A stretch of 64,000 nucleotides of DNA from Climacium dendroides (taxonomy: Eukaryota > Streptophyta > Bryopsida > Hypnales > Climaciaceae): contig OX467082.1 of the NCBI GenBank assembly GCA_950106755.1, positions 38,378,001 through 38,442,000 of the forward strand, read 5' to 3'. The notes below the pieces were generated by a model. It saw nothing but the letters and a program-made list of their open reading frames with translations. It searched no databases and had not been told where the DNA came from. The position numbers were made by a program, and so were the translations under genes. This document shows positions 1 to 10,500 of this stretch, piece after piece; position 1 is the stretch's first letter; each line of letters starts with the position of its first letter.

Positions 1-250
1 CAGCCGTGTTTTGTTGGTCTTCAATTGGTAGAAGCCATGTTCTAGTCATTTTCTAATGATGCCGATCTCATGGAAGTCATTTTTTAGTGACTTCGCTCCC
101 AATTCGGTTTCTCAAAAGTCATTTAGTAGGGAATTTGGTCTTGTACAAGTCATTTTCTAGTGATTTAGTCTCACCGTAGTCATTGTTTTGGGACTACTTC
201 AAGAACATGCATACGCAAAAAAGTTACTTTTTAAGGTTGTAGCAAACCAC
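1..250. repeat. Degenerate short tandem repeat
   Basis: The motif aagtcattttctagtgattt recurs in decayed form about every 35-45 bases (near 36, 78, 118, 158 and 178). No reading frame of interest is present. This looks like an old minisatellite or the edge of a transposable element that continues outside the window. Confidence 0.4.
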
Positions 251-265
251 AACTTCAGGTGTCAC

Positions 266-457
266 CACTAGTAGAAAATGCAAGAATTTCAACAGAATTC
301 TGTTGTTTCAGTCTCGTTGTTTCGGTCACTGAACAATAGATTTCTGTTGAAATTAACAGATTTCTATTAATTTCAACAAAAATCTGTTGTTCAGTGACCG
401 AAACAATGCGACTGAAACAACAGAATTCTATTGAAATTCCTACGTTTTCTACTAGTG
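266..457. mobile_element. Foldback MITE with CACTA-type ends
   Basis: The element is almost entirely one inverted repeat. It begins CACTAGTAGAAAA and ends with the reverse complement TTTTCTACTAGTG, and the two ~90-base arms match at roughly nine of ten positions with almost no loop. The flanks carry the 3-base direct repeat CAC (263-265 and 458-460). CACTA (En/Spm) transposons are known for CACTA-starting termini and 3-base target duplications, so this is best read as a non-autonomous foldback derivative mobilised by a CACTA transposase. A transcript through it would fold into a long hairpin and could feed small-RNA production; that part is inference. Confidence 0.75.
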
Positions 458-1228
458 CACCATGCATTTCTCACAGACCATTTTATGTGCATTGTGTCGT
501 TCTAGGCGCCTACATACTTCATGTCACAACCTAACTTTTTGATTTTTTTCCTCTATTGTGTTTTGAAACATGGAATCCGGAAAAGTATACCCGGATTGGT
601 ACAGAAAGAAAGGAAAAGCTAAGAGTTAGGAAGACTATAGAAGTAAGCCCTGAATGAATCGGAATATGGAGCAGAACAGATATTGGAAACAAATCCGGTC
701 TAGTTCCATGATTGGAGGAACGGATCCGGGATCTGCGCCCGGAAAATCAGAAGAAAGTAATAATTAGGTTTCTAGGGTACAAAAGAGACTGCTTTAGGGT
801 TTGGGCTGTCATTTGCACCTACGAGCGCTCGCGTACCTGCCACGCTCTCAGCGATTTCTGTCTGTGAGAGTGCGCGAGTGTGTTGTGAGTTTCTGGGTTT
901 TGTAAAGAGTGAAGGTGTTTGTGAGTGTGTAGAGTTCTATAAATATGTCTCTTTTACGTGAGTAATTGAGGTTCCTTTGCGCTAAGTGAGGAGAAGAGTT
1001 GATTGCGTATTTGTGAGAGCGGCCGATTGAGGACGAGTGAGCGCTGCGAGAATCTGCGTGAAGATTGGCACAAAAGATAGCTCAGTTGAGGCCGAGGAGT
1101 GAATTGTGAGGAAATGGGACGTGCGGCCAGGAGAGAAGTGAGGTAGTGATTTGGAGAGGAGACAGATGCCATAATTAAAGCGCGGTAGAAATCAGGGCTA
1201 GACGAGTGCACACAAAATAGAAATTAGG
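458..1228. other. Region upstream of the retroelement-like frames
   Basis: No supported gene. The stretch is richer in G and C than its surroundings and carries repeated CCGGAW motifs (for example near 577, 592, 725 and 738), a style that continues to about 2900 and suggests one large transposable element or its remains. A TATA-like site lies at 938-945. Confidence 0.3.
938..945 (+). promoter_or_regulatory. Candidate TATA box
   Basis: The octamer TATAAATA stands in a GC-richer stretch about 290 bases before the first frame of the retroelement-like region. Its sequence is a good plant TATA box, but no start-site evidence exists. If the region is a retrotransposon, this could be the promoter within its long terminal repeat. 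Confidence 0.3.
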
Positions 1229-1959
1229 GTGAGAAAGGTGGCGCCTTTAGAGCCCAGTAACGAGCGGGAGAGAGCTAAGTTAATGGAAGATCTCTCCGCC
1301 ATGGGATGCGCGGGTTTCTTTGGAAAACCCTGGGGCTTTCGGAGTGAAGCCATAGTTAGGGAGCTCATAGAAGGAGCCCCTAACCAATTTGATAATTCCC
1401 TTCGATCGGCTCCGCCTATATGGACGCGGGAGATTTGGAGGAGAGTTTATGACTTTGAGGAAGGCGGTACAGCGCAAGCCAGCCGGAAGGGAGACTTCGT
1501 GCTCGGAAAGTTCAGGGGAGCGGCCAATCCCAAAGACGGATTCGCCATCGAAGACTGTGTCAACGCGTGACATTAGCGGCTACTCAAATTTCTAGTACCC
1601 ACATCGCTCGCATCTTAGCTGACTTTGACGGAGAGGTGGAGGAGACCATGAAGGAATTCCGGAAAGACGCTAAAGGGTTGGAGGACAATATCCGGAAGTT
1701 CCAGAGTGGATTGGTCTCTTTATCCGGGATTTCGATCTCGGAAGAGTTCGATGAGGTGGAAATCCTGGATGGGAAGTTTGAGACTCCAATCTCAAAGGAG
1801 AAGGAGGGAGGAAGAACTTCCACTTCAGTGGCTCCGCGGTCAGTGACAAAGGTGACTTCTCTTGTAGAACCGGAACGAGTTCCGGAAGGAGGGGATAAGA
1901 GTAGAAACTTGAGTGAACTCTTTCCTATAGCTATTCCAGATAGTGGTGGACCCCCTTAG
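1229..1959 (+). pseudogene. Broken retroelement-like coding region (function unrecognised)
   Basis: Two plus-strand frames meet here. The first (1229-1570) would encode 113 residues, with an acidic/basic start followed by a Trp-rich segment (IWTREIWRRVYDFEEGG). The second (about 1567-1959) is in another frame and overlaps the first stop by a few bases; it would encode about 130 residues with an amphipathic, probably helical segment (VEETMKEFRKDAKGLEDNI) and an acidic, Ser/Thr-rich tail. A third frame at 1389-1595 is also open and ends in a Ser/Pro/Lys-rich stretch, so two shifts could have broken one original frame. The first frame begins at a TTA-flanked ATG-less context (GTG-type start), so the true start is unsure. 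The composition resembles gag-like proteins of plant retrotransposons, but I recognise no domain and see no protease, reverse transcriptase or integrase. A programmed frameshift is possible but less likely than decay. Confidence 0.35.
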
Positions 1960-3202
1960 GATGAGTAGGTAGTTAGGAGTTTAGAGATAGGAAATTTTGT
2001 TAGACCAGACCTTATCCCGGAAAGATAGGAAAAGTTCAGATCCGAAAATCTCGGCCAGATCAGTGCCGGATTTTCGGGAACACTTTTGTGTAAATTCTAT
2101 ATATAATTTGAATTTCAAGAATGAGACGGGGGGTTCTTCTTCTTGCATATACTGTCTCCTTTGTATTTTATATTGTTTTCCTTGTCTTCCCAAGGACTGG
2201 TCGGATGAGGGAGGGAAAAATTGAGTATAGATGAGCAGATTGTGAGAGGAGTTTCTCCCCTTGGTGTCTTCTTGTAATTGCATGTGTATGTGGACAGGTT
2301 GTAAGTATTGGGAGTGAGTCAAGACACCTCAGTAGGTTTAGAGTTCATTATTCCGGGTGAGATAGCCAGTGCTAGGCTAGGTAGTAAGAGAGAGGATTCT
2401 CAAACTATGCTAGAGCTACCAGATGGGATGTCTGGGTTAGTCTTCGAATACTTGAGAGGTCTCGCCATCTGAAGAAATAAATGGAAGAACTCTAGATTGT
2501 ACTAGTACGGGCGGACACACTTATAGCCACTTTAGTTTCACACGGATATGAAGAGACAGTAAGGTCGTTGTAGTTGGTGAGGATTGTACGAGGGATTTTT
2601 GTGTGACCTACAGACTGGGAACATTCCTAGTTTGCTATGAAAGATCAAACCAGATCCTGTTAGAATAGAAGGATAGATTAGTTGAGTGATTCTTCCGTCA
2701 CTATAAAGAACGGAAGGAGAAGAGGGCCTACCTCTCTGAGAACAAGTGGCAGATCCTTCTGAAGTGCCGACAGAGGTTAAGCGAAACCGGAATAGAAACC
2801 AAGGAGAATAAGTTTTTTGGATGAAGTAATAAAGATCCGGTCGGGAGTGTGAGTTCCGGTTGGATTTTTGTTGGTTGTGTGAATAGATTTTGATTCGGAT
2901 CGGGTATTAGCTTAGATCGAATCAGCCTACAATAATAGAAAGGAATTGTCCGGTATTTGGGGAAAAGGGTAGACAGTGAGAAAGAAGAGTATTTGAATTG
3001 AGAATTTTCCTCAAACCACCTAGTAACATGAAACACTTCACAGAGTCTCTTGGGTTCAATCTTTAGAGTCACTTTGTTATGCTTTAAAGAGGTTTTTGTG
3101 AGTATAATAGGGAATTTCACTTACCCTATGCTGCAACACTTTATAATCTACAAGTCAATGATTCCTGCCCGGCTACCTTTGTCCAACGATTGCAAACAAT
3201 GA
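1960..3202. other. Transposon-like DNA without a supported gene
   Basis: CCGG-containing motifs continue to about 2900 (near 2015, 2066, 2354, 2788, 2837 and 2851), as in the region before it. Frames on both strands are short and have no recognisable motif. It is probably the non-coding remainder of the same large repeat element. Confidence 0.3.
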
Positions 3203-3781
3203 CTTCGTGATGACCGTCTTTGGATTCGTGAGTTGGAAAGGGCAAGACAATACAACGTGAGCAGAATATTTTGTCCATGCACTGAATGTCAAGGTCACAG
3301 ACGATTATTACTCAAGAATGTTTGTCAACACCTAATCGACAATGGTCGACACTCTACGCGTAGGATTTGGAGAGGACTGGGGCTACGCAACTCATCTGAC
3401 GAGGAGTGGGAGCAGAACTTCTGGGGAGCACCGGAAAATGAAATGCGGAAAGTAGATGCCACTGTGGATGTTCAGGGCATGGTCCAACAAGCGGTACTTC
3501 TTGAGGACAATCCGCAGAATGTGGTGGAGGAAGGTCAACTTCCACATGACAACCCGGACAACACAGTTGAGGAAGTTCAACTTCCTCAAGAAAACCCAGA
3601 GGACATAGCAGAGCGAGTCCAATGCGAAGTTGCGGACACTTTTGCAATTGCAGACTTCTTGCAGGACGAGTGCATGGAAGAGGACTCACTGGGCGGAGTT
3701 GAGGGTGATGACCACGGAGAAGATGTTGCTAGGGATGGAGGTGCTGACAACTCCGACTTTGATCCAACAATGATGGAATAG
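3203..3781 (+). pseudogene. CACTA-type transposase-associated domain fragment
   Basis: The frame is open from 3203, after an in-frame TGA, to TAG at 3779-3781. There is no ATG at its head. Its first ~60 residues contain CPCTECQG, then a His-containing helix and the motif RRIWRGLG. This Cys-Pro-Cys-x2-Cys pattern, then HL..G, then a Trp-rich turn resembles the N-terminal transposase-associated domain found before TNP2-type transposases of plant CACTA elements. The remaining ~120 residues are very acidic and contain imperfect repeats built on 'DNPxNxVEExQLP'. The catalytic transposase does not follow: the frame stops 17 bases before the inserted Tc1 element. It is probably an N-terminal exon or relic; family assignment is by pattern only. 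Confidence 0.45.
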
Positions 3782-3798
3782 TCTTTGGAGGTACTGTA

Positions 3799-4749
3799 CA
3801 GTAGGGTCCCAATCAAATTGGCGTTTTCGAAATCTCAGTGAAGAAAATTTCACTGCAGCCAACTTTGAGAGGCTCCCGAGAGCTGAAAAATTGGTATTTT
3901 ACCACGAAATTTTTACCACAGCTTGATCTTTATGTTAATAACACATGATCCAAATTTCAAGGCCAAAAGATTCACCATTTAAAAGTTATTCAAAATCTAC
4001 CAACATGGGTAGTTGTGGAATTTTTTTCACTTCTGCCAACTTTCACAGCCTCCCAAGGATTGGAATTTTTTTTTTTTGCCATGAAATTTTTGGAACAAAA
4101 ACTAATATATGATTTCATCATATGGTCCAAATTTCAGGTCCAAATTTCAGGTCCAAAAGATTAATACAAAAAAAGATATTCACAATCTACCAACATGTAT
4201 TGTTTTGAGAAACACTTGTGGAAACCATTTCACTACTACCAACTTTGGCACCCCTCCAAGGGCTAAGAAATTGTCTATTTACCGTGAATTTTTTGTCACA
4301 CAACCCTTTCTATGTTAATAACATGTATGCCAAATTTCAAGGACAAAAAAATATTACAAAAAAAGATATTTAAAATCTACCAACATGGGCAGCTTTGAGA
4401 AACCATTTTTCTATTTCCATCTTTGACACCCTTCCAAGGGCTGATATTTTTTTTTATTTTTCATGAAATTTTTTCTATACAATAATTTCTATGTTAATAA
4501 CATGTGTGACAAATTTTAAGGTAAAAAAATTTATAATAAAAAAGATATACACAATCTACCAACATGTGTAGTTGTAGGAAACATTGGGAGAAGCCATATC
4601 ACTACTACCAACTTTGACACCCTCCCAAGGGCTGAGAAATTGTCTATTTACTATGAAATTTTTGGCACAAGATATATTTTATGTTAATAACAAGTGTGCC
4701 AAAATTCAAGGTCAAAAAATTTATACAAAAAAGGCACACACAATCTACC
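3799..4749 (+). repeat. Left terminal inverted repeat of the Tc1 element, five ~190-bp subunits
   Basis: After a ~30-base tip, the arm is a tandem array of five diverged units. The marker ctaccaacatg recurs near 3998, 4188, 4378 and 4557, with a variant at 4745, giving spacings of about 190, 190, 179 and 188. Each unit also has a 'ccaactttg-cacc-ctcccaagggctga' block (decayed in some), a 'catgaaatttttg' block and, in four of five, the near-palindrome ATGTTAATAACAT (near 3932, 4312, 4491, 4681). The last unit ends at the transposase stop codon. Confidence 0.88.
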
Positions 4750-5755
4750 AATGTGTATGTCCTCCATTTGCCTCAATCACTGCTTGTAACCTAGAAGGCA
4801 TAGAATGACATAATTGGAGGAGCTTTGTATCACTAATTAACCTCCACTCTCTTTCAATAATTGTCTTCATGTCATCTAAGTTTCTAGGCCTATTTGGGTC
4901 ATGTTGCACTGCATCTTTCAGAATCTTCCAAAGGTTCTCAATTGGATTGAGATCGGGAGAGTTTGCAGGCCAATCAAGCTTCTCCAAAAGGTGTGATTGT
5001 CTCCATTCTCCACATAGTTTGCTACGATGGACAGGTGCGCCATCTTCCATGAGCAATCCTTGTGGCACTCTACCCATAAAATGAAGCAACTCGCCATTGT
5101 AAACCACTTCAACAAAATCCTTAGCAGAGTGTCGATCCTTAGGCATAAAAACAAGTTGTGAAACTTGTCCTCCAGCAAATGCACCCCAAATCATCAAAGA
5201 AGTTCTCCCACTCTTAAAAGTTGGAACTATACAATCTGATGCATAGCGGTCATATGCAGTTCTCCAAACATGAATTTGTCTAAAATTTTTTCCAACTTCA
5301 AAAGTAGACTCATCTGTCCAAACAACTCGCTCCCATTCTTCTACACTCCACCTACAATACTTCTGAGCAAAAGCCAATCGTTGAGACATGTGATGAGGTG
5401 TCAAAAAAGGTTTTTTGACTGCAATTCGACTATAAATGCCACTCCTATGTAAAGCCCTTCGAATAGTATTTCTAGACACTTGAGTAGGACACATATTAGT
5501 AATCTCTGAGAGCGTTAAGCGACGATTAGCTTGTGAGACACGTTTAATAATACGAACATCTCTATCACTAAGCTTCTTAGCATGATTTCCACCACAAGGT
5601 TTGCTTCTATAGGTTCCATCTTCTCGAAATCTCTTCACCAACCTCTGAACTGTTCTAACAGGGACTCCAACAATAGCTGCAATATCAACTCCTGTCTTTC
5701 CTCCCTCACTCAAACCTATAATGCGAGCACGAATTTCAACTGAAATAGCCATCAT
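4745..5755 (-). CDS. Tc1-type transposase, DD34E, 336 residues
   Basis: Cut-and-paste transposase of the Tc1/IS630 group, which binds its own inverted repeats and integrates at TA. Residues ~4-48 form a helix-turn-helix (GLSEGGKTGVDIAAIVG then VPVRTVQRLVKRF), and a second helical DNA-binding segment follows to ~110. The DDE domain shows all three catalytic acids: D148 in WTDEST, D238 in MEDGAPVH and E273 in NPIENLW, with exactly 34 residues between the last two. The WPANSPDLNPIENLW block is the family hallmark. Length is normal (about 340). Two ATGs stand in tandem at 5755 and 5752; either could be used. The frame is uninterrupted, and its stop codon lies in the last bases of the left inverted repeat. 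Tc1-type DD34E elements are common in animals and uncommon in plants, where DD39D mariners dominate, so horizontal transfer deserves testing. No intron is needed. Confidence 0.95.
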   Translation of the reverse strand: MMAISVEIRARIIGLSEGGKTGVDIAAIVGVPVRTVQRLVKRFREDGTYRSKPCGGNHAKKLSDRDVRIIKRVSQANRRLTLSEITNMCPTQVSRNTIRRALHRSGIYSRIAVKKPFLTPHHMSQRLAFAQKYCRWSVEEWERVVWTDESTFEVGKNFRQIHVWRTAYDRYASDCIVPTFKSGRTSLMIWGAFAGGQVSQLVFMPKDRHSAKDFVEVVYNGELLHFMGRVPQGLLMEDGAPVHRSKLCGEWRQSHLLEKLDWPANSPDLNPIENLWKILKDAVQHDPNRPRNLDDMKTIIEREWRLISDTKLLQLCHSMPSRLQAVIEANGGHTHW

Positions 5756-6485
5756 CTACAACTTTCAAAATGGTAATTGGATCCAAAAAAATTACTAACT
5801 AACCTCATGTCTGGAGCACTCAAATCTTAATCAAACCTTAATTAGTAATCACCCACCATCCATGATCCAACTCTCATTCACTCAATTTCCATATTACCTC
5901 CCTCAGTCACCACATTACCTCACTCACCATGATCCAACCTTCATTCACTCACTCAGTGACTATAATTCAACCCTCACATAGCCTCACTTACTCATCACAT
6001 ACATTCACTAAGTCACCATGATGCAACCCTTACATAGCCTCACATAGCCTCACTCATCAAACAATCATACTCAGTCATCACATAGCTCCAGTTAACCACA
6101 CAGCACATAGCCTCACCCATTCAGTCAACACATCCTTCATGCACTCATGTCCCCAAAATCTTCAATCCTCTAATTGGAAAAATAATCACCCATTACTTGC
6201 CTCAGCACACATCCTACCTCCTGTAATGCTCAATTTTGAAAGCAAGCATTCATATTGAGAGGAAAAGCTTCTTCATGCACATATGGTGTTCAAATTTTAA
6301 ACAAGTGCATTCTTTTAGATGTGACAAGTGCACACATCTAGATTTGGGTATCCTTGATTTTGTTGAGAAGCATTTATGTATGGGGATTTGGACATTTGGA
6401 CAATTTTAGACCAAAAGCATGAGTGTCCATATTCTTACAATATTCTTAATATATTCTAAAACTGTTTCTCACAACTACACATATC
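5756..6485 (-). other. Internal leader of the Tc1 element
   Basis: This 730-base stretch lies between the transposase start and the right inverted repeat and should hold the transposase promoter and 5' leader. On the plus strand about 5870-6130 is a low-complexity run of decayed 'cctcactcaccatgatccaacc' repeats. No other gene is seen. Confidence 0.5.
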
Positions 6486-7423
6486 GGTAGATTGTGTGTG
6501 CCTTTTTTGTATAAATTTTTTGACCTTGAATTTTGGCACACTTGTTATTAACATAAAATATATCTTGTGCCAAAAATTTCATAGTAAATAGACAATTTCT
6601 CAGCCCTTGGGAGGGTGTCAAAGTTGGTAGTAGTGATATGGCTTCTCCCAATGTTTCCTACAACTACACATGTTGGTAGATTGTGTATATCTTTTTTATT
6701 ATAAATTTTTTTACCTTAAAATTTGTCACACATGTTATTAACATAGAAATTATTGTATAGAAAAAATTTCATGAAAAATAAAAAAAAATATCAGCCCTTG
6801 GAAGGGTGTCAAAGATGGAAATAGAAAAATGGTTTCTCAAAGCTGCCCATGTTGGTAGATTTTAAATATCTTTTTTTGTAATATTTTTTTGTCCTTGAAA
6901 TTTGGCATACATGTTATTAACATAGAAAGGGTTGTGTGACAAAAAATTCACGGTAAATAGACAATTTCTTAGCCCTTGGAGGGGTGCCAAAGTTGGTAGT
7001 AGTGAAATGGTTTCCACAAGTGTTTCTCAAAACAATACATGTTGGTAGATTGTGAATATCTTTTTTTGTATTAATCTTTTGGACCTGAAATTTGGACCAT
7101 ATGATGAAATCATATATTAGTTTTTGTTCCAAAAATTTCATGGCAAAAAAAAAAAATTCCAATCCTTGGGAGGCTGTGAAAGTTGGCAGAAGTGAAAAAA
7201 ATTCCACAACTACCCATGTTGGTAGATTTTGAATAACTTTTAAATGGTGAATCTTTTGGCCTTGAAATTTGGATCATGTGTTATTAACATAAAGATCAAG
7301 CTGTGGTAAAAATTTCGTGGTAAAATACCAATTTTTCAGCTCTCGGGAGCCTCTCAAAGTTGGCTGCAGTGAAATTTTCTTCACTGCGATTTCGAAAACG
7401 CCAATTTGATTGGGACCCTACTG
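6486..7423 (-). repeat. Right terminal inverted repeat of the Tc1 element
   Basis: This is the reverse complement of 3799-4749 and includes the same five subunits in mirror order. It lacks the 12-base duplication seen in the left arm, which accounts for nearly all of the length difference (938 against 951). A single-base difference is visible near the tip (cgaaatCgcagtga here against a T in the left arm). Confidence 0.88.
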
Positions 7424-7425
7424 TA

Positions 7426-8599
7426 CATTTTGAATTGTTGAGTGTCTTCAATTTTGTATTGATTATGAGCTTTTTCAATACAAAAATATATATTTTAAGT
7501 GGCTTAGAAGTGCAAAGGTGTTATTGATGGATGTTAAGTTTGTAAAGTTGCTTTCTAAATTATTTAAATATCACGTATGGTTGTAATGAGACAATATGAG
7601 TTGGATAAAATTTATAAGCTTCTCATTGAAACCTAAACCAAGAAGTGAAGAAGGTGTTCAACCTTTTCCCCTAAAAGCACAAGGCCATTACATTTTCATT
7701 TGCAAAATGCAACTAATTCAAACCTTTTTTTTGAACTGGTTTGAAGATCAATGGATTTGATCTTCTAGTAGAATGGTATGAAAATATGAAATATTAGGAG
7801 CTAAAGCCCTAAATGTTTGAGGCATCAAATTTAGTGGTCAAAAATACTTTAAAGTTAAAGAAAATGTAAAGCAAAGTTGCTATTTTTAATTGTTTATTTT
7901 TTTTCAAAATCCTTTTTTGAAGTCTAGTTTTAGCATCCTAAATCCAATATTGAAATGATTGATTATGAATTCTTTTATTCAAGGTATAGTTCAAGGGCGT
8001 CCAATGCAATTTTGCCTTATTTTAGTATAGATTGTAGAGGGTTCTTGAAAATGAGTTTGAAATATATTAGAGCTTGGAGAAAATTACATTAAACGTTCAT
8101 ATAAATAATAGCAAAGTAGATTTTAAGAAGTCATAAACTAATTGGGGTTATGCATGATTGGCCTTTCATCCTTACATTGTTTTTGTCACCACCTTTTTAC
8201 CTCTCAAGGACCATCATGTTTAGGGTACTTTTTATTTTCAAATTTTCAAATTTTTCAAATTGAGAAGAACTTCATATGTTTTTTCACTTTTTTTTACCAA
8301 CCTGCTCAGATTGTTTAGCCATCGGATGTGGTGGACACCGAGTAGTTTGCGCAGTCTTGACCGTTTGATCCGGTGAACAACAAATTGTCCACCAAATCTA
8401 GTCCGTTCGATCTGTTGAACAGCGGTGGTCCAGGCAGACAATCATTGCACATAGGGCGGACAATCTCTGCAAATGGGGTGGACAGTGTGGATTTAACTCA
8501 AGTAAATTTCTTTTTCCAAATGTCAGAGGACATCCAAGGTAGTTGCATTTGCGCTCTAAATGTCCAAACGTGAATGTCCTCACAACCCTGAACATCTTA
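7426..8599. other. AT-rich intergenic DNA with a small GC-richer island
   Basis: No gene is supported. A GC-richer patch at about 8310-8500 contains repeated words such as gtggac, gtccacc and tccggtgaac on both strands and looks like a fragment of a transposable element. The rest is AT-rich without structure that I can name. Confidence 0.3.
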
Positions 8600-8930
8600 G
8601 TTCCTTCTAAAATTTTTTGCAAGTGAAACTAACATCATATACTTATAAATGTTCAAAATCCTCATTTATGTGTAGAGTAAAAATTGTACTCAAAGAAGGC
8701 CCAAAGTTTGTTGACCCTGTTTTGCAAGATTGAAATTTCTTTTTTCACTTCAAACATTATAATTTTTCAATCCTTGCAGTCAAATGGGTTGAAATTTTTT
8801 CCACACTTAAATCAAATACTTTACTTCAGTTTTGTATAGTTGAAGTTTCAAAAAAAAGTTTTGTTTTTTGTTTTTGAATAACATACCATAAAACCACTGT
8901 TTTTGACAATGTCTCTCTGAAAAAAAACCT
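8600..8930 (+). repeat. Dispersed direct repeat, copy 1
   Basis: The order of words (taaaaattgtactcaaagaagg, then aaagtttgttgaccc, then tcaaatgggttgaaa, then ttttgtatagttgaa) recurs with divergence at about 10180-10500. Neither copy has coding potential. Probably old non-autonomous transposon copies. Confidence 0.5.
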
Positions 8931-10179
8931 CGGTTCCTTAAGGATTAATGCATCACACAATGTCAATATTTTGGGACATGTGTAAGCTAGGATATTCTCT
9001 TATACAAACCAAATCCAAAACTATAAGTATATTTAGAGTTTTTTTGAGGAGAAGGTTCATTCATCTATTTGATGTGGAGCTATTTACCTTAATTATTGTA
9101 TTTAAGATGATCCTATTTTTACATAAAAAGTTTCAAGGGGCGTATTTCTAATATCATATGGTTTTTGTCAATTCATCATGTAGTTTTTGAAGTGCCACTA
9201 TCTTATATATAAAATTCAAATTTCTAATTTTGCTCCACCTTTCTTCATAAAGTTTTCCTTCTTTCTATTATACAAGTATAGGGAATACACTATAAAACCA
9301 ACTACAATCAATTCAAATCAAGTGCCATTAACCAAGTGGCTATTTTTAACTCCTAAAGGATAATTTATGCCATATAGACAATAATTGCCCTTTAGGGTGG
9401 TTATCTACCGAGGTTATGTATGAAGTCAATTTTGGTCAAAATTTTGATACAAAGTACCCCCTTTTGTGGGACTTTTGGCAAATGTATCCTTTAGTAAGAA
9501 TACATTTTTTTAGGTGCACAAATCAAAAGTTTTGCAACCTTGAATTTTTTTGGAAGCCTAGTCAATTTGAGCATCATTGCAGCATCTTTTGCAAAACACT
9601 CATGAACTATTGAAATTTGGCATGTACATAATTACTAAAATATGGCATAAAATTGTTTAACCCTTAAATGACAAATTGGTGATTGTAGCAATCATTTATT
9701 TTGATACTATAGGAATCATTGGTCTAAAAAAATCCAAAAATACTCATTGGAAGTCAAAGTAATGTAGAAGATCTCTCCTTTTAATACAAAATTCCAAAGA
9801 TAAAGAGTTGCATTTTTGTCCTATACTAAAAGATTCTTTGTCATCCATCAAACACCAAACGTCTGCCTCAATGTTTTGAGGGTTAAAGAAAATTAGATCT
9901 CAAATCACATTCTAAGAGGAGTCAGACTTTGCTAGCTATATTGGAACAACTTCAAGAAAAAACATGTTTTTGTAGTTTCAAGCCCCATTATCTTGCAATT
10001 CTAGAAGTCAAAGTTCTTGAAACTTTTCTCACATATTCTAAATGTTTGTCTCTAATTTTCAATTATTTGGATTTCATATAAAAAAATTCATTGTACAAGA
10101 AATCATCAAAAAAAGACTAATGTATTGCCAATGTACTTAACCCCCTTGCATTGCAAATTGATTTAGAATAAGCTAAACT
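8931..10179. other. AT-rich intergenic DNA
   Basis: No gene is supported. About 9720-9960 resembles 40090-40290 (shared words include 'attctttgtcatccat' and a 'ttgagggttaa' / 'taagagttaa' ending), so this is part of a dispersed repeat family. Confidence 0.35.
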
Positions 10180-10500
10180 TCATATCTTCTTCCAAATTTT
10201 TTTGTAAACGAATTACACATATGAATACTCATGAATGGTCAAATTCATCATTTTTGTGTCAAGTAAAAATTTTACTTCGAGAAGGCTCAAAGTCTATTGA
10301 TCCTATTTCATATGAATGAAATAAATAAATAAAATTCTCACTTCAAATGTAATAAATTTTCAATCCAAGTGGTCAAATGGGCTGAAATCTTTACCACACA
10401 TTTTTTTACTTATTCAATGCACTGTTGTATAGTTTAAATTAAAAAAATAATAATTTTCTATTTTGGACAATGCATCAGAAATTGACTTTTCTTCTACCAA
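10180..10500 (+). repeat. Dispersed direct repeat, copy 2
   Basis: Diverged copy of 8600-8930 in the same orientation, with shared blocks around taaaaattttacttcgagaagg, aaagtctattgatcc and tcaaatgggctgaaa. It is interrupted by a short aaat microsatellite near 10320. Confidence 0.5.

Larger units (their letters stand above)
3799..7423 (-). mobile_element. Complete Tc1-type DNA transposon (DD34E) with ~0.95-kb inverted repeats
   Basis: The ends begin CAGTAGGGTCCCAATC and are flanked on both sides by TA (3797-3798 and 7424-7425), the insertion signature of Tc1/mariner elements, whose ends often start with CAGT. The inverted repeats run 3799-4749 and 6486-7423 and are nearly identical; the clearest difference is an extra 12-base copy of aatttcaggtcc in the left arm near 4140. 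Between them lies one intact transposase gene on the minus strand. Element length is 3625 bp. The high arm identity and open frame point to recent insertion and possible autonomy. It landed just after the stop of a CACTA-like fragment. Confidence 0.93.

Noticed and set aside
954..1211. Minus-strand 85-codon frame
   Set aside because: Ser/Leu/Arg-rich without motifs, antisense to the probable leader of the retroelement-like region.
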